From: an uncultured Saprospiraceae bacterium
GTDB lineage: Bacteria > Bacteroidota > Bacteroidia > Chitinophagales > Saprospiraceae
Assembly (NCBI GenBank): GCA_937139495.1
Contig: CAKZQC010000012.1
Coordinates: forward strand, 1 to 64,000
Direction of reading: 5' to 3'
Length of the DNA stretch: 64,000 bases
Shown: positions 27,304 to 35,900 of the stretch, in pieces
How the letters are laid out: each line of letters opens with the position of its first letter
Numbering within the stretch: position 1 is the stretch's first letter
Notes under the pieces: generated by a model
The model's database searches: none
Seen by the model: only the letters and a program-made list of their open reading frames with translations
Told to the model about the DNA's origin: nothing
Made by a program: the position numbers and the translations under genes

Positions 27304-28353
27304 ATGGAACACTACCTGAACATCATCAAAAATTCCTACAGTGAATTTTCCACCTATCTAGTCGATGAGATTACACTTCACTATACCTACAAACCGCTTT
27401 GGCAAAACTTTTTTTATCTGCTAATTGCCGTTTCACTGTTCTTTTTTGTGCTGGAAATAGTCGTGCCATGGAGAAAAAAACAAGCTGTTTTTCGCAAGGA
27501 CTTTTGGTTGGACGCATTTTATATGTTTTTCAATTTTTTCTTGTTTTCACTCATCATTTTTTATGCGGCTAGCAATGTCGTCGTCAACTTATTTACAGAT
27601 GGATTGGCAGCTATTGGCATTACCAATCTAGTAGCTTTCGAAGTTCAATCGTGGCCCATTTGGGCACATCTGTTATTAGGGTTTGTAGTGCGTGATTTCG
27701 TGCAATGGTGGATACATCGACTGCTGCACAAAAGTGAATTTCTATGGGAATTTCACAAAGTCCATCATTCCGTAGAACAAATGGGTTTTGCAGCTCACCT
27801 GCGATATCACTGGATGGAAAATGTGGTCTATAAAAGTTTGGAATATCTTCCGTTGGCACTCATCGGAATTGGGCTCAACGACTTCTTCATTATTCACTTA
27901 TTTACGCTCATTGTTGGGCATTACAACCATGCCAACATCAAACTCCCCGAATGGGTCAAAGGCTTAGGTTTTGGGGCGTTGATTGGAGCCTTTTTTGCTT
28001 TCATAGCGGTACAAGCTAGCCCTATCGGAGCGTTAGCCATTATAGGCATTGCCATGCTAATAGGGGTATTAGTCAGCCCTTGGATTAAGTATATTTTCAA
28101 TAGTCCAGAAATGCACATTTGGCATCATGCTTACCACCTACCCAAGGAGCGCTATTCAGGCGTTAATTTTGGACTAACTTTGAGTTGTTGGGATTACATT
28201 TTTGGTACTAAATACATTCCTAGCTCTGGGCGAGATATTGCCCTCGGATTTGAGGGCTTAGATGAGTTTCCAGATAGCTTTTTGGGGCAAGAACTACACG
28301 TAGGATTAAGCAAAAAAAAGCTTTCTAATACTTCTATTTTAGACAAACAATAG
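27304..28353 (+). CDS. Sterol desaturase / fatty-acid hydroxylase superfamily membrane enzyme
   Basis: A 349-residue non-haem di-iron membrane hydroxylase. The histidine boxes are HRLLH (HxxxH), HKVHH (HxxHH) and HIWHH, with further histidines in HYNH and HLPKERY. Membrane helices surround them (about 40-60, 75-100, 120-135, 175-200, 220-255). Members hydroxylate or desaturate lipids, sterols or carotenoids; the substrate here is unknown. The start ATG is preceded by TATCTTTG at 27263-27270, a fair -7 element, though no TTG is at the right distance. Its 3' end overlaps the convergent gene on the minus strand by 20 bases. Confidence 0.88.
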   Translation: MEHYLNIIKNSYSEFSTYLVDEITLHYTYKPLWQNFFYLLIAVSLFFFVLEIVVPWRKKQAVFRKDFWLDAFYMFFNFFLFSLIIFYAASNVVVNLFTDGLAAIGITNLVAFEVQSWPIWAHLLLGFVVRDFVQWWIHRLLHKSEFLWEFHKVHHSVEQMGFAAHLRYHWMENVVYKSLEYLPLALIGIGLNDFFIIHLFTLIVGHYNHANIKLPEWVKGLGFGALIGAFFAFIAVQASPIGALAIIGIAMLIGVLVSPWIKYIFNSPEMHIWHHAYHLPKERYSGVNFGLTLSCWDYIFGTKYIPSSGRDIALGFEGLDEFPDSFLGQELHVGLSKKKLSNTSILDKQ

Positions 28354-28768
28354 CTTCCAATAGTGTGCTATTCTCTGTCAGGAATTTTTTGATTTGTTTA
28401 TCAAAATTATCCTTACGGTAATAACTCAAATCGCCCCAAGAATCGCTATCGTAAGCAAGGGCATAATCGCTAAACACGATTTGCTTTTCACCTTGATATA
28501 TTTTGTAATCTAGGAACGTATCGACACAACCCCAATTGTACTCAAATTCAGTCAACTGAAAGGTTACTTTCAGCAAATCGCCCCAGGCAATTTGCAGCTC
28601 ATTGACTTGCTTAGTCAAATGGTGCTCAAAAAAATAATTCACGACATATTTTATCGCTTGTGCAGCCGTATATTGATAACTGGATTGCAGCAGCAAATGA
28701 GCCAACAGTGTATTTTGTGGTTCATAAGACTGCAATAAATCATCAATTGGTGTATTTTTGTCGCTCAC
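28334..28768 (-). CDS. Small acidic unknown protein
   Basis: A 144-residue cytosolic protein of no recognised family, mixed alpha/beta and rich in Tyr, Asp and Gln. The start appears to be GTG at 28768, since no ATG precedes the conserved-looking body. It converges on the hydroxylase gene with a 20-base overlap and is divergent from the DUF1573 gene, with only 24 bases between the starts. The reading frame has no competing frame with better coding character, so I take it as real. Confidence 0.6.
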   Translation of the reverse strand: MSDKNTPIDDLLQSYEPQNTLLAHLLLQSSYQYTAAQAIKYVVNYFFEHHLTKQVNELQIAWGDLLKVTFQLTEFEYNWGCVDTFLDYKIYQGEKQIVFSDYALAYDSDSWGDLSYYRKDNFDKQIKKFLTENSTLLEAIVCLK

Positions 28769-28792
28769 TATTTTTTGAAATTAAATATTATC

Positions 28793-29182
28793 ATGAAAAT
28801 ATTATTTTCTATTGTTTGCTGTTGCTTACTCTCTCAATTCACTTTTGCCCAAACCTTAACCATACAAAATGCTCCTTGGCAAGGACAAGATTATGTCAGT
28901 ATAGATTTTGAAGGTGCAGCACCAAAAAAAGGATACAAAAAAACACTGCATTTGCAAAATACAGGCGAACAAACCTTAATTATTGAGTCCGTAGAAGGCG
29001 GTTGTGATTGCACCAAAGTTCGCCTCAAAAAAAAACAACTACTACCACAAGAAAAAACAACGCTAATTATTCGTTGGAATCCTTCGCAAGATACAGAATT
29101 TAGTAGTTCTATCATGATCAAAAGCAACGATACGACACGTCCTGAAGCTTGGTTAGAATTATTAGCTAATGTAGAAGATTGA
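28793..29182 (+). CDS. Exported DUF1573 protein
   Basis: A 129-residue protein with a signal peptide (ILFSIVCCCLLSQFTFAQ) and one DUF1573 domain, an Ig-like/ASPM-Hydin-type beta fold common in Bacteroidota. Typical signs are TLHLQNTGEQTLIIESVEGGC DCT (the conserved GCDCT turn) and MIKSNDTTRP near the end. It probably acts in the periplasm; the molecular role is unknown. The frame is open from a TTG at 28775, but the ATG at 28793 begins the signal peptide. Confidence 0.88.
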   Translation: MKILFSIVCCCLLSQFTFAQTLTIQNAPWQGQDYVSIDFEGAAPKKGYKKTLHLQNTGEQTLIIESVEGGCDCTKVRLKKKQLLPQEKTTLIIRWNPSQDTEFSSSIMIKSNDTTRPEAWLELLANVED

Positions 29183-29249
29183 TTTTTTGTTATCTTTGCT
29201 TCTAGCTTATTACACATTTTAGAAACGCTCTTAGCCATTACCATTACTT

Positions 29250-30062
29250 ATGAAATTTGAAGGAACAAAAAACTATGTCGCTGCCAAAGATTTGCAAATA
29301 GCCGTCAATGCAGCTATTGCTATGCAGAAACCGTTGCTCATCAAGGGCGAACCCGGTACAGGCAAGACGCTTTTAGCGTTTGAGATAGCCAAAGCACTCA
29401 ACAAAAAACTATACACGTGGCACATCAAATCGACCACCAAAGCACAGCAAGGATTGTATGAATATGATGCCGTTTCTCGCTTGCGTGATTCACAATTGGG
29501 CGATGCCAAAGTACAAGATATTAGCAATTATATTGTCAAAGGAAAACTTTGGGAGGCTTTTGAAGCAGACGAACAGGTAATTTTGTTGATTGACGAAATC
29601 GACAAAGCCGATATTGAATTCCCAAACGATTTATTGTTGGAATTGGACAAAATGGAGTTCTTTTGTTACGAACTCAACCGTACGATTGTAGCCAAACACC
29701 GCCCGATTATCATCATCACTTCCAACAACGAAAAGGAATTGCCTGATGCGTTTTTGAGACGTTGTTTTTTCCACTACATCACCTTTCCAGACAGAGCGAC
29801 TTTGCTCAAAATTGTACACGTACATTATCCTGATTTGGAGCAGGAGTTACTACAAGAAGCCTTACAAACCTTTGAAGCAGTACGCCAAGTACGAGGACTC
29901 AAAAAGAAACCTTCTACTAGCGAATTGATTGATTGGATCAAGCTATTGGTGGTAGGTCAAATCAATGCTGACCACCTCAAAAAAGCAACTAAAGAAGGGC
30001 GTATTCCATTGCTTGGTGCCATTATCAAAAATGAGCAGGATATGGCTTTGGTCAATCGCTAA
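29250..30062 (+). CDS. MoxR-type AAA+ ATPase
   Basis: A 270-residue AAA+ ATPase of the MoxR/CoxD group. It has Walker A GEPGTGKT (33-40), Walker B VILLIDEIDKAD (about 109-120), sensor-1 IIITSNNEKELP and the arginine finger region DAFLRRCFFHYI. Such ATPases act as chaperones that insert cofactors or remodel a vWA-domain partner. The usual vWA gene is absent next to it; the closest vWA gene is the TerY-like one 8 kb away. A TATCTTTG at 29191 may be its -7 element. A MITE-like element follows its stop. Confidence 0.92.
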   Translation: MKFEGTKNYVAAKDLQIAVNAAIAMQKPLLIKGEPGTGKTLLAFEIAKALNKKLYTWHIKSTTKAQQGLYEYDAVSRLRDSQLGDAKVQDISNYIVKGKLWEAFEADEQVILLIDEIDKADIEFPNDLLLELDKMEFFCYELNRTIVAKHRPIIIITSNNEKELPDAFLRRCFFHYITFPDRATLLKIVHVHYPDLEQELLQEALQTFEAVRQVRGLKKKPSTSELIDWIKLLVVGQINADHLKKATKEGRIPLLGAIIKNEQDMALVNR

Positions 30063-30073
30063 GGAATAAACAA

Positions 30074-30182
30074 AGTGCAGGACAAAAGTTACAAATACGT
30101 ATTCCAAGGGCGTTGTTTAACCTCCAAATAAGGTACTAAGTACCTCGTTAATGAGTTGGAAACAATCTTTTGTCTTGTACTA
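30074..30182. mobile_element. MITE-like element, full copy in reverse orientation
   Basis: A ~109-base element with ends AGTGCAGGACAAAAG and CTTTTGTCTTGTACT, inverted repeats with two differences. The reverse complement aligns throughout with 9774-9890. The central hairpin is shorter (GGTACTAAGTACC at 30132-30144). It begins 12 bases after the MoxR stop. Confidence 0.75.
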
Positions 30183-30225
30183 ATTTTCACTATGAAGTTG
30201 TTGAACCCCATCTAAAAAAAATACT

Positions 30226-30756
30226 ATGTCAGAAAAACTACTGGATGAAACTACAAGAGACAACACGCTGTCAACTAAAAAATTTGGCTATCGTATTATC
30301 GAGTTGTCAATCATAGGCGGCAATCTATTTATGTTTATAAAATTTGTAAAACTCTTGCTAGATGCTCATATATTACTCACTCCTTTTTTCTTATTCGTTC
30401 TATTTTTATTAGTCATAGTTTTGTTTCCCGTCCCTCTTTTTCGTGCTTGAAACCGAGCCATAAATAAAGAAACCGTAGCAGAAAGACAAGCTGCTATAAA
30501 AAACATTTCTGATCATACAATTATGCCTTGTATGGCTGCTGCTTTTTTTTGGCTGTTAATTGGTTTGCTTTGGTTCTTCCCAATCATCAATAAAAATATA
30601 ACGTGGCAGATAATTGACTATTTTTCATTCGCAATACTTATAATAATCAGCCCAATACAATTTATTTATAGCTGCTATATTTATACAAGACAACATACTT
30701 TTACGAAAGCTCAGTTTCTAGTCAAGCGTGGCTACGAATCTATCAAAAAAGACTAA
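30226..30756 (+). pseudogene. Membrane-protein gene interrupted by an in-frame TGA
   Basis: One reading frame runs from ATG 30226 to TAA 30756 with a single stop, TGA at 30448-30450. The first part (74 residues) has two membrane helices (IIELSIIGGNLFMFIKFV and a very hydrophobic ILLTPFFLFVLFLLVIVLF). After the TGA the frame continues without a stop: NRAINKETVAERQAAIKN, then two more helices (MAAAFFWLLIGLLWFF and FAILIIISPIQFIYSCYIY) and a charged tail. Read as one, it is a 176-residue four-helix membrane protein. TGA is a normal stop elsewhere in the window (13425-13427, 15237-15239), so this is a nonsense mutation, a sequencing error or a readthrough site. I do not recognise the family. Confidence 0.65.
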
Positions 30757-30773
30757 TGTATTGATACCAAAAT

Positions 30774-31247
30774 CTACGCATGATGATAAGGCATATTGCG
30801 CAATATCGTCATTGCTCTATAGATTTGCTCCAAAGCAAAAACTCGTACCATTTGGTGTGAAAAAGTCATTTTGGAAAGGGAAATTTTGCCGTTGGCGCGA
30901 GCATAGACTTCGTCCGAAAAACCATACGCCCCTCCTATCAAAAATACGATGCGGCGGTGACTCATTTGGAGCTGTTGTTCCAAATATTTGGCAAACTTGA
31001 TGGAAGAAAATTCTTTGCCTCGTTCGTCGAGCAATAACAAACAATCGCCCTTGTCGAGTTTCTTCAATATGGCTTCGCCTTCTTTCTTTTTGATACGCTC
31101 CTCAGGCATATTTTTGGCATTTTTGACATCGGGAATCGTGTATGTTTCAAATGGCAAAAAATGTTCTAATCGTTTGGCATAAATACCTTGTCCTTCTTGG
31201 ATATAACTAAAAGAAGTATCCCCTACCCACCATAATGCTGCTTTCAT
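30774..31247 (-). CDS. rlmH: 23S rRNA (pseudouridine1915-N3)-methyltransferase
   Basis: A 157-residue SPOUT-class enzyme that methylates pseudouridine 1915 in helix 69 of 23S rRNA, using S-adenosylmethionine. The signature is complete: LLLLDERGKEFSS, FLIGGAYGFSDEVY, KISLSKMTFSHQMVR and the C-terminal MPYHH. Length is normal and the start is ATG. It is convergent with the interrupted membrane gene (17-base gap) and divergent from truA, another rRNA/tRNA modification gene. Confidence 0.97.
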   Translation of the reverse strand: MKAALWWVGDTSFSYIQEGQGIYAKRLEHFLPFETYTIPDVKNAKNMPEERIKKKEGEAILKKLDKGDCLLLLDERGKEFSSIKFAKYLEQQLQMSHRRIVFLIGGAYGFSDEVYARANGKISLSKMTFSHQMVRVFALEQIYRAMTILRNMPYHHA

Positions 31248-31366
31248 GTCGCTTTTTTAATCTTGAATGCCTATTTTGAGGCAACTAATTGACGCCAAAT
31301 TAAACATTTATTAATTAAAGTACCCTTATTGGTCATTAAAAATTTATCAACCAACACTTAATCAAA

Positions 31367-32170
31367 TTGAAACGCTACTTTTTTCATATTGCTTACCGAG
31401 GTACTTCTTACAGGGGCTGGCAGCGTCAACCCAATGTACGCAGTGTACAAGAAATGCTCGAAAAATACTTGGCTCGCACGCTCAAACTGCCCATGATTAG
31501 TATTATCGGCTGTGGCAGAACAGACGCAGGCGTTCACGCCAGCCAATATATTTTTCATACTGACTTGGTATCTATTCCCGACCGATTGGCGTTCATGCTC
31601 AACAAGCAATTGCCTGACGATATTGTTATTTTTGATATTTTCAATTTAGACTACGATTTGCACGCTCGTTTTGGAGCAATTAAGCGTACCTACGATTATT
31701 TTTGGCATCAGCCCAAAGATCCTTTTTTGGTAGGCTTGAGTAGCCATTGTCCTTATCCAGAACCGCTCAATATAGAACGGATGCAAGCGGCACTAGCTAT
31801 TATGGCACAGCAATCCGACTTTGCGGCTTTCTGCAAATCACCCGACAAACACAACACCACCATTTGCCACATCAAAAATATTAGTTTGTATCAAGATAAA
31901 ACAGGACAACGTTTTCGATTGCAAATTACAGCCAATCGTTTCTTGCGTGGCATGATTCGGATATTGGTACAAAAAGTACTCGAAATAGGCGAAGGTTATA
32001 GCACTTTGGAAGATTTGCAACACAGTTTTGACACCAATACCCGAGGAGCAAAACTCAAATCCGCTCCTGCCGATGGTTTGTATCTTTCGGTTATCGAATA
32101 TCCTAAATTACAATTGCCTAGTCAAACTATTTTTCCTATTTTTGATTTGCAATGGAATAAAATTCACTAA
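31367..32170 (+). CDS. truA: tRNA pseudouridine synthase A
   Basis: A 267-residue enzyme that makes pseudouridine at tRNA positions 38-40. YRGTSYRGWQRQPN opens the protein, and the catalytic aspartate lies in GCGRTDAGVHA. RTYDYFW and NRFLRGMIRILV complete the family pattern. The start is TTG at 31367: an in-frame TAA at 31337-31339 lies just upstream and no ATG precedes the conserved opening. It probably shares a transcript with the DUF4332 gene 25 bases downstream. Confidence 0.96.
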   Translation: MKRYFFHIAYRGTSYRGWQRQPNVRSVQEMLEKYLARTLKLPMISIIGCGRTDAGVHASQYIFHTDLVSIPDRLAFMLNKQLPDDIVIFDIFNLDYDLHARFGAIKRTYDYFWHQPKDPFLVGLSSHCPYPEPLNIERMQAALAIMAQQSDFAAFCKSPDKHNTTICHIKNISLYQDKTGQRFRLQITANRFLRGMIRILVQKVLEIGEGYSTLEDLQHSFDTNTRGAKLKSAPADGLYLSVIEYPKLQLPSQTIFPIFDLQWNKIH

Positions 32171-32195
32171 GAATAACACTACAATTTATAACGAT

Positions 32196-32603
32196 ATGGC
32201 AACTCCCATCACAGAAATAGAAGGAATCGGCAACACTCAAGGTGCTAAATTACAAGAAATAGGTATCCATACCATAGAACAACTCTTGCAAGCTGGCAAT
32301 TATCCAAAAGGAAGAAGCGACTTGGCTCAACAAACAGGCATTGCACCCAAAGTACTCCTCAAATGGATCGGCATGGCAGATTTATTTAGAGTACAAGGCG
32401 TTGGCAAACAGTTTGCAGAACTGCTTAAAGTAGCAGGCGTAGATACCGTCAAGGAACTCAAAATGAGAAACGCTGCCAACTTACAAACTACATTGACGGA
32501 AGTCAATGCAGAAAAAAAAGTATGCAAAGCAGTACCACACGAAGTGCAATTACGTCACTGGATTGCTCAAGCCAAACACCTAGAAACTCGTTTGAGTTAT
32601 TAG
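32196..32603 (+). CDS. DUF4332 (helix-hairpin-helix) protein
   Basis: A 135-residue cytosolic protein made of two helix-hairpin-helix-like units: IEGIGNTQGAKLQEIGIHTIEQLL and FRVQGVGKQFAELLKVAGVDTVKEL are described here by position (residues about 8-31 and 66-90). This is the DUF4332 pattern. HhH units usually contact nucleic acid backbones, so DNA or RNA binding is plausible. The frame is open upstream into truA, but the ATG at 32196 directly precedes the domain. Its TAG stop lies inside the repeat TTAGAGCATGTCTAA. Confidence 0.85.
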   Translation: MATPITEIEGIGNTQGAKLQEIGIHTIEQLLQAGNYPKGRSDLAQQTGIAPKVLLKWIGMADLFRVQGVGKQFAELLKVAGVDTVKELKMRNAANLQTTLTEVNAEKKVCKAVPHEVQLRHWIAQAKHLETRLSY

Positions 32604-32614
32604 AGCATGTCTAA
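32600..32614 (+). repeat. Stop-codon-linked repeat TTAGAGCATGTCTAA (copy 2)
   Basis: Identical to 12233-12247. Bases 2-4 of the repeat are the TAG stop codon of the DUF4332 gene. Confidence 0.5.
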
Positions 32615-32626
32615 TTTTAGCCACAC

Positions 32627-32660
32627 ACTTCGAGATTTTTACTATTAAAAATCTCGAAGT
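32627..32660. terminator. Convergent hairpin overlapping the 3' end of the TPR gene
   Basis: A 14-bp perfect stem (ACTTCGAGATTTTT and its complement) with a 6-base loop lies between the convergent DUF4332 and TPR genes. The right arm contains the last codons of the TPR gene (stop at 32645). There is no long T run, so its strength as an intrinsic terminator is uncertain. Confidence 0.6.
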
Positions 32661-33859
32661 GCTGGAAATTTTTCTAACAAAACAGTTTGTGCCTCCTCAA
32701 ACTTCGCCCATTGTTTGGGGGTCGTTTCTGGGTCAGGCACTATCGCCCCATGATACTGTCGTTGCAAGTCTTGATAATGCAAATTTGCTTGCTGATATTG
32801 CTGGAGTTGCAATACCAATAAAGGAATATAATTGATGAGATGAAAACAATCGCTAGGATTCATTTCTAGCGCTTTGGCATAATATTTTGCTGCTTTTTTA
32901 GCATCTTGATACTCATTGTCATACAATTCTGCCAAGTTGCCGAGCAGCACATACGAATAAGGATTATTTTTGATTCCTTCCAAGTAAATTTGCTCTGCTT
33001 CCTTTGGCTTCTTTGCCGTTATCCACATTCTATTGCCATAGATATTCCAAGCAAAACTACGTGCTGGATACTGCTCCATGATTTCTAGTAGCGTCTGCTT
33101 ACCTTCCGCAAAAGACTCCGCCGTATTGTGTAGCATGCGTGCATCTGCCAACCATACTTGCAAGTTATAATCCTTGGGGTAAACCACTAGCGCCTCTTCA
33201 TACAACTGGATTGCTTTCGCAATATTTTTTTGCTCCAAATAATCAATATACAAGTTAGCTTTTTCGCTCAATGCTTGATAATTATTGGGGTCAATTCTCA
33301 ATATTTCATCGTAGCATGCTAATGTTTTTTCGTAATTACGGTAACCATCTCGATACACCAACGCAAACTGTTGCAACGTATTCAAATCTTCGCTATTCGC
33401 TTGTAATAAAACATTCAAATAACGCACCGCTCGATCTAGTCGCTTAGGATATTGCGAACAAATTTGTTCTGCCCAATAGCCATAAATACCCAAATGCGTT
33501 GAGTGCTGTAAAATCAATGGCAAATAACTTTCTAGTACTTCCTCATGTGCCTCAAAACTAGATTCATGCTCTTCAAAATCTTCGTAAGAATACAAATCAT
33601 ATTGCAATCCATACAGCTTAAATTGCCGCTCCCATTCTAGCTGCTTTTTTTTAGGAAAATGAGTATGCAAATACACTTCCACGACATCCGTAATTTCCTC
33701 TTCTTGGTCTTCCATAAAATAAAGGAGCACCAATTCTTTTTCGAAAATTGAAATTTTGTCTGTATGATTTTGTAGTAATTCTAACCCCAACTGCACATTA
33801 GAAACATCTTCGCTTATCAGCAGTTTGGATAGATTATTTTGTTCTTGTTTCGTTAGCAT
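32645..33859 (-). CDS. TPR protein, paralogue A
   Basis: A 404-residue cytosolic protein. The N-terminal ~110 residues form a helical domain (LSKLLISEDVSNVQLGLELLQNH, described by position 9-31, then ELVLLYFMEDQEEE). Tetratricopeptide repeats follow from about 125 to 365, with clear units such as YEKTLACYDEILRIDPNN, AIQLYEEALVVYPKDYN and AAKYYAKALEMNPSD. The tail is VPDPETTPKQWAKFEEAQ. The downstream paralogue B shares this plan and tail. TPRs mediate protein contacts; partners are unknown. Its last codons form one arm of a hairpin. Confidence 0.85.
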   Translation of the reverse strand: MLTKQEQNNLSKLLISEDVSNVQLGLELLQNHTDKISIFEKELVLLYFMEDQEEEITDVVEVYLHTHFPKKKQLEWERQFKLYGLQYDLYSYEDFEEHESSFEAHEEVLESYLPLILQHSTHLGIYGYWAEQICSQYPKRLDRAVRYLNVLLQANSEDLNTLQQFALVYRDGYRNYEKTLACYDEILRIDPNNYQALSEKANLYIDYLEQKNIAKAIQLYEEALVVYPKDYNLQVWLADARMLHNTAESFAEGKQTLLEIMEQYPARSFAWNIYGNRMWITAKKPKEAEQIYLEGIKNNPYSYVLLGNLAELYDNEYQDAKKAAKYYAKALEMNPSDCFHLINYIPLLVLQLQQYQQANLHYQDLQRQYHGAIVPDPETTPKQWAKFEEAQTVLLEKFPALRDF

Positions 33860-33928
33860 AATTCATTATTTTCAGAGCCTATCCAAGTAGACGAAACTGC
33901 TTAAACATTATAGTTTTGAGATGCCGTA

Positions 33929-35158
33929 TTACTTAAATTCTTTTAGAGTAGGGTATCGTTCCCAAAGTATATTTTGTGCTTCCAAGAATTTATTCCATTC
34001 TTTAGGAGTGACTTCAGGATTGGGTTTTATATATTGATACGCCATTTTTTTTAGTTCTATATAAAGTTTTTTAGCTTTCTTATAATGCTTTAGATTAATA
34101 ACTAAAAGAGGAATATAATTAATCAAAGGAAATGTGTGATAGTGCCTCACCAAACAGGACTGATGATAATACTTACTCGCCAGTCTATAGTCCTGATATT
34201 CTTGTTCATACAATTTAGCTAAATTTCCATTCAAAAGATAACTTTTTGGATTATATGCTATGCCTTTTTCATATATTTTTATAGCCTCTTTTACGTCCCT
34301 AAATGTTATCCATAGATGTTTAGCGTAATGAGCCCAAGCAAGGTCTTCTTCTAGATTTTCTACTGTCATTTGTTTCAAGCTATCAATGCCTTTTTCTTTC
34401 CATTCAGATTCCTCCAAATAAGCCATTGCATCTGCCAAATCAGCCTCCAAATGATAATCCTTGGGATAATAACGAAGTGCTTCTTGTAGTAATTCAATAG
34501 CCTTTTTCGGGTCTTTAGGTACCTTATAATCTAAATAAAAGTTTGCTTTTAGCCGCAAGCTAGCATATTCCTTAGGATTAATCAAAAGTACTTTGTCGTA
34601 ACATTCCAATGCTTTCTCAAAACGTGCCAAAGGTCCTCTATACAAATTTGCCAAATTAAGCCACAATCTAATATTGGTAGGGTTTCCTTCTAAAGAGATA
34701 CGATAATAAATTTCTGCTAAATCTATTTTGGGGGCATAAAAACCTACTATATTTGCTGCTAAAGAATAATATCGACTAGCATAATTAGGGTTTTTCTTAA
34801 TCAAGGGCATATAATTCAACCTTACGTTTTCATGAGCCTCAAAAAAGCACCAATTTGTCACCAATTTCTCATAACTATACAATTCATACCTCAACTCAAA
34901 AATATAAAAGTCAATTTCCCAATCTTCTATTTGTTTTTTGACAAAAGTAGCTTCAAGTAATGACAAGGCAAGTTTCTTTTGTTCTTCGTCCTCTCCTAGT
35001 TTAGCCAAAAGAACCAATTCTTTTGTTACATCTTGGACACATTGAGGATAGAGCGTGAGTATTCCTAAGCCTATTTCAATGTTATCTGTATTCGTATTTA
35101 CCAAAAGGTCAGACAAGTTCTCTAATTCATCTTTCGTCAGATTGTCCTCTACTATCAT
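33929..35158 (-). CDS. TPR protein, paralogue B
   Basis: A 409-residue relative of paralogue A with the same order: an N-terminal helical domain (LSDLLVNTNTDNIEIGLGIL), TPR units (FEKALECYDKVLLINPKE, AIELLQEALRYYPKDYH, AIKIYEKGIAYNPKSY), and the tail PNPEVTPKEWNKFLEAQ. Both are cytosolic. Its base composition is more AT-rich than paralogue A, with more Lys and Ile codons, so the copies have been diverging for some time. It lies 69 bases upstream of A on the same strand, probably one transcript. Confidence 0.85.
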   Translation of the reverse strand: MIVEDNLTKDELENLSDLLVNTNTDNIEIGLGILTLYPQCVQDVTKELVLLAKLGEDEEQKKLALSLLEATFVKKQIEDWEIDFYIFELRYELYSYEKLVTNWCFFEAHENVRLNYMPLIKKNPNYASRYYSLAANIVGFYAPKIDLAEIYYRISLEGNPTNIRLWLNLANLYRGPLARFEKALECYDKVLLINPKEYASLRLKANFYLDYKVPKDPKKAIELLQEALRYYPKDYHLEADLADAMAYLEESEWKEKGIDSLKQMTVENLEEDLAWAHYAKHLWITFRDVKEAIKIYEKGIAYNPKSYLLNGNLAKLYEQEYQDYRLASKYYHQSCLVRHYHTFPLINYIPLLVINLKHYKKAKKLYIELKKMAYQYIKPNPEVTPKEWNKFLEAQNILWERYPTLKEFK

Positions 35159-35190
35159 AATTTTCTAAGTTATCATTTTGCTCTACCGAA

Positions 35191-35790
35191 CTAAGAAATC
35201 TGCCAAGCCTTAATACTATCTAGCGGATAAATCAACATAATCACATTGAGCAGCAAGCTATCTTTGATAATCAAAACCATCGCTATTTCTACCACAACAA
35301 ATAGCATTACAGTCTTCCAGAATCCCAAATAATACGCCAACCAAAAGCCCAATCCGCAACTCACCAAATCTCCAAAAGAATTGAAAATAGTATCCCCTTC
35401 GTAGCCCAATGCTGCCGTAGCTTCTCGATAACGATCGATAATGAGTTTGGAGTTTTCGAGTACTTCCCAAGCTGCTTCTATTCCTGTCGAAATCACTAAT
35501 CGCCACCAAACACCCAACTTGGGAGCCAACCAATACAGCAACCCAAAGAACAACAAACCATGCTGCATATGCGAAAAACTATACGGGTCGGCAAACTGCT
35601 GCGAGGTTTCGCTGCTCCAAGCATCATTGACCCAAAATTGTATTTCTCCACTTTTACTCCACCACATTCGACCTTGGCTGTATAGTATCAGGCAAGTCGC
35701 AATTGTCAAGGTAATCAATGCAATAATTGGAAACGCAATAGTTGAGAACGCACTAGTAGAAAACGCCTTTTGGTTTGTTTGGGGTTTCAT
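35191..35790 (-). CDS. DUF2585 (UPF0314) membrane protein
   Basis: A 199-residue integral membrane protein with about five helices. The first follows a short N-terminal stretch that repeats an AFSTxAF/PIIAL motif. The family core is SFSHMQHGLLFFGLLYW, EAAWEVLENSKLIIDRYRE and GYEGDTIFNSFGD, matching UPF0314/DUF2585. The reference members I recall are mostly from Alphaproteobacteria, so its occurrence here may reflect transfer. Function is unknown; the conserved His, Glu and Asp residues at membrane boundaries suggest a metal or lipid site. Confidence 0.8.
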   Translation of the reverse strand: MKPQTNQKAFSTSAFSTIAFPIIALITLTIATCLILYSQGRMWWSKSGEIQFWVNDAWSSETSQQFADPYSFSHMQHGLLFFGLLYWLAPKLGVWWRLVISTGIEAAWEVLENSKLIIDRYREATAALGYEGDTIFNSFGDLVSCGLGFWLAYYLGFWKTVMLFVVVEIAMVLIIKDSLLLNVIMLIYPLDSIKAWQIS

Positions 35791-35885
35791 TGGTTAGAAG
35801 TTAGATAAAAAAATCAGTGTTAATCAGTAGAATCAGTGAAATCAGCGGCAAAAAATCCAATTAAAATAGCTTTGTTACAGCTGTC

Positions 35886-35900
35886 TTAGACATGCTCTTA
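35886..35900 (-). repeat. Stop-codon-linked repeat, copy 3 (reads TAAGAGCATGTCTAA)
   Basis: On the minus strand it starts with the TAA stop of dapB and matches copies 1 and 2 at 14 of 15 bases. Its orientation relative to the gene is the same as theirs. Confidence 0.5.
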
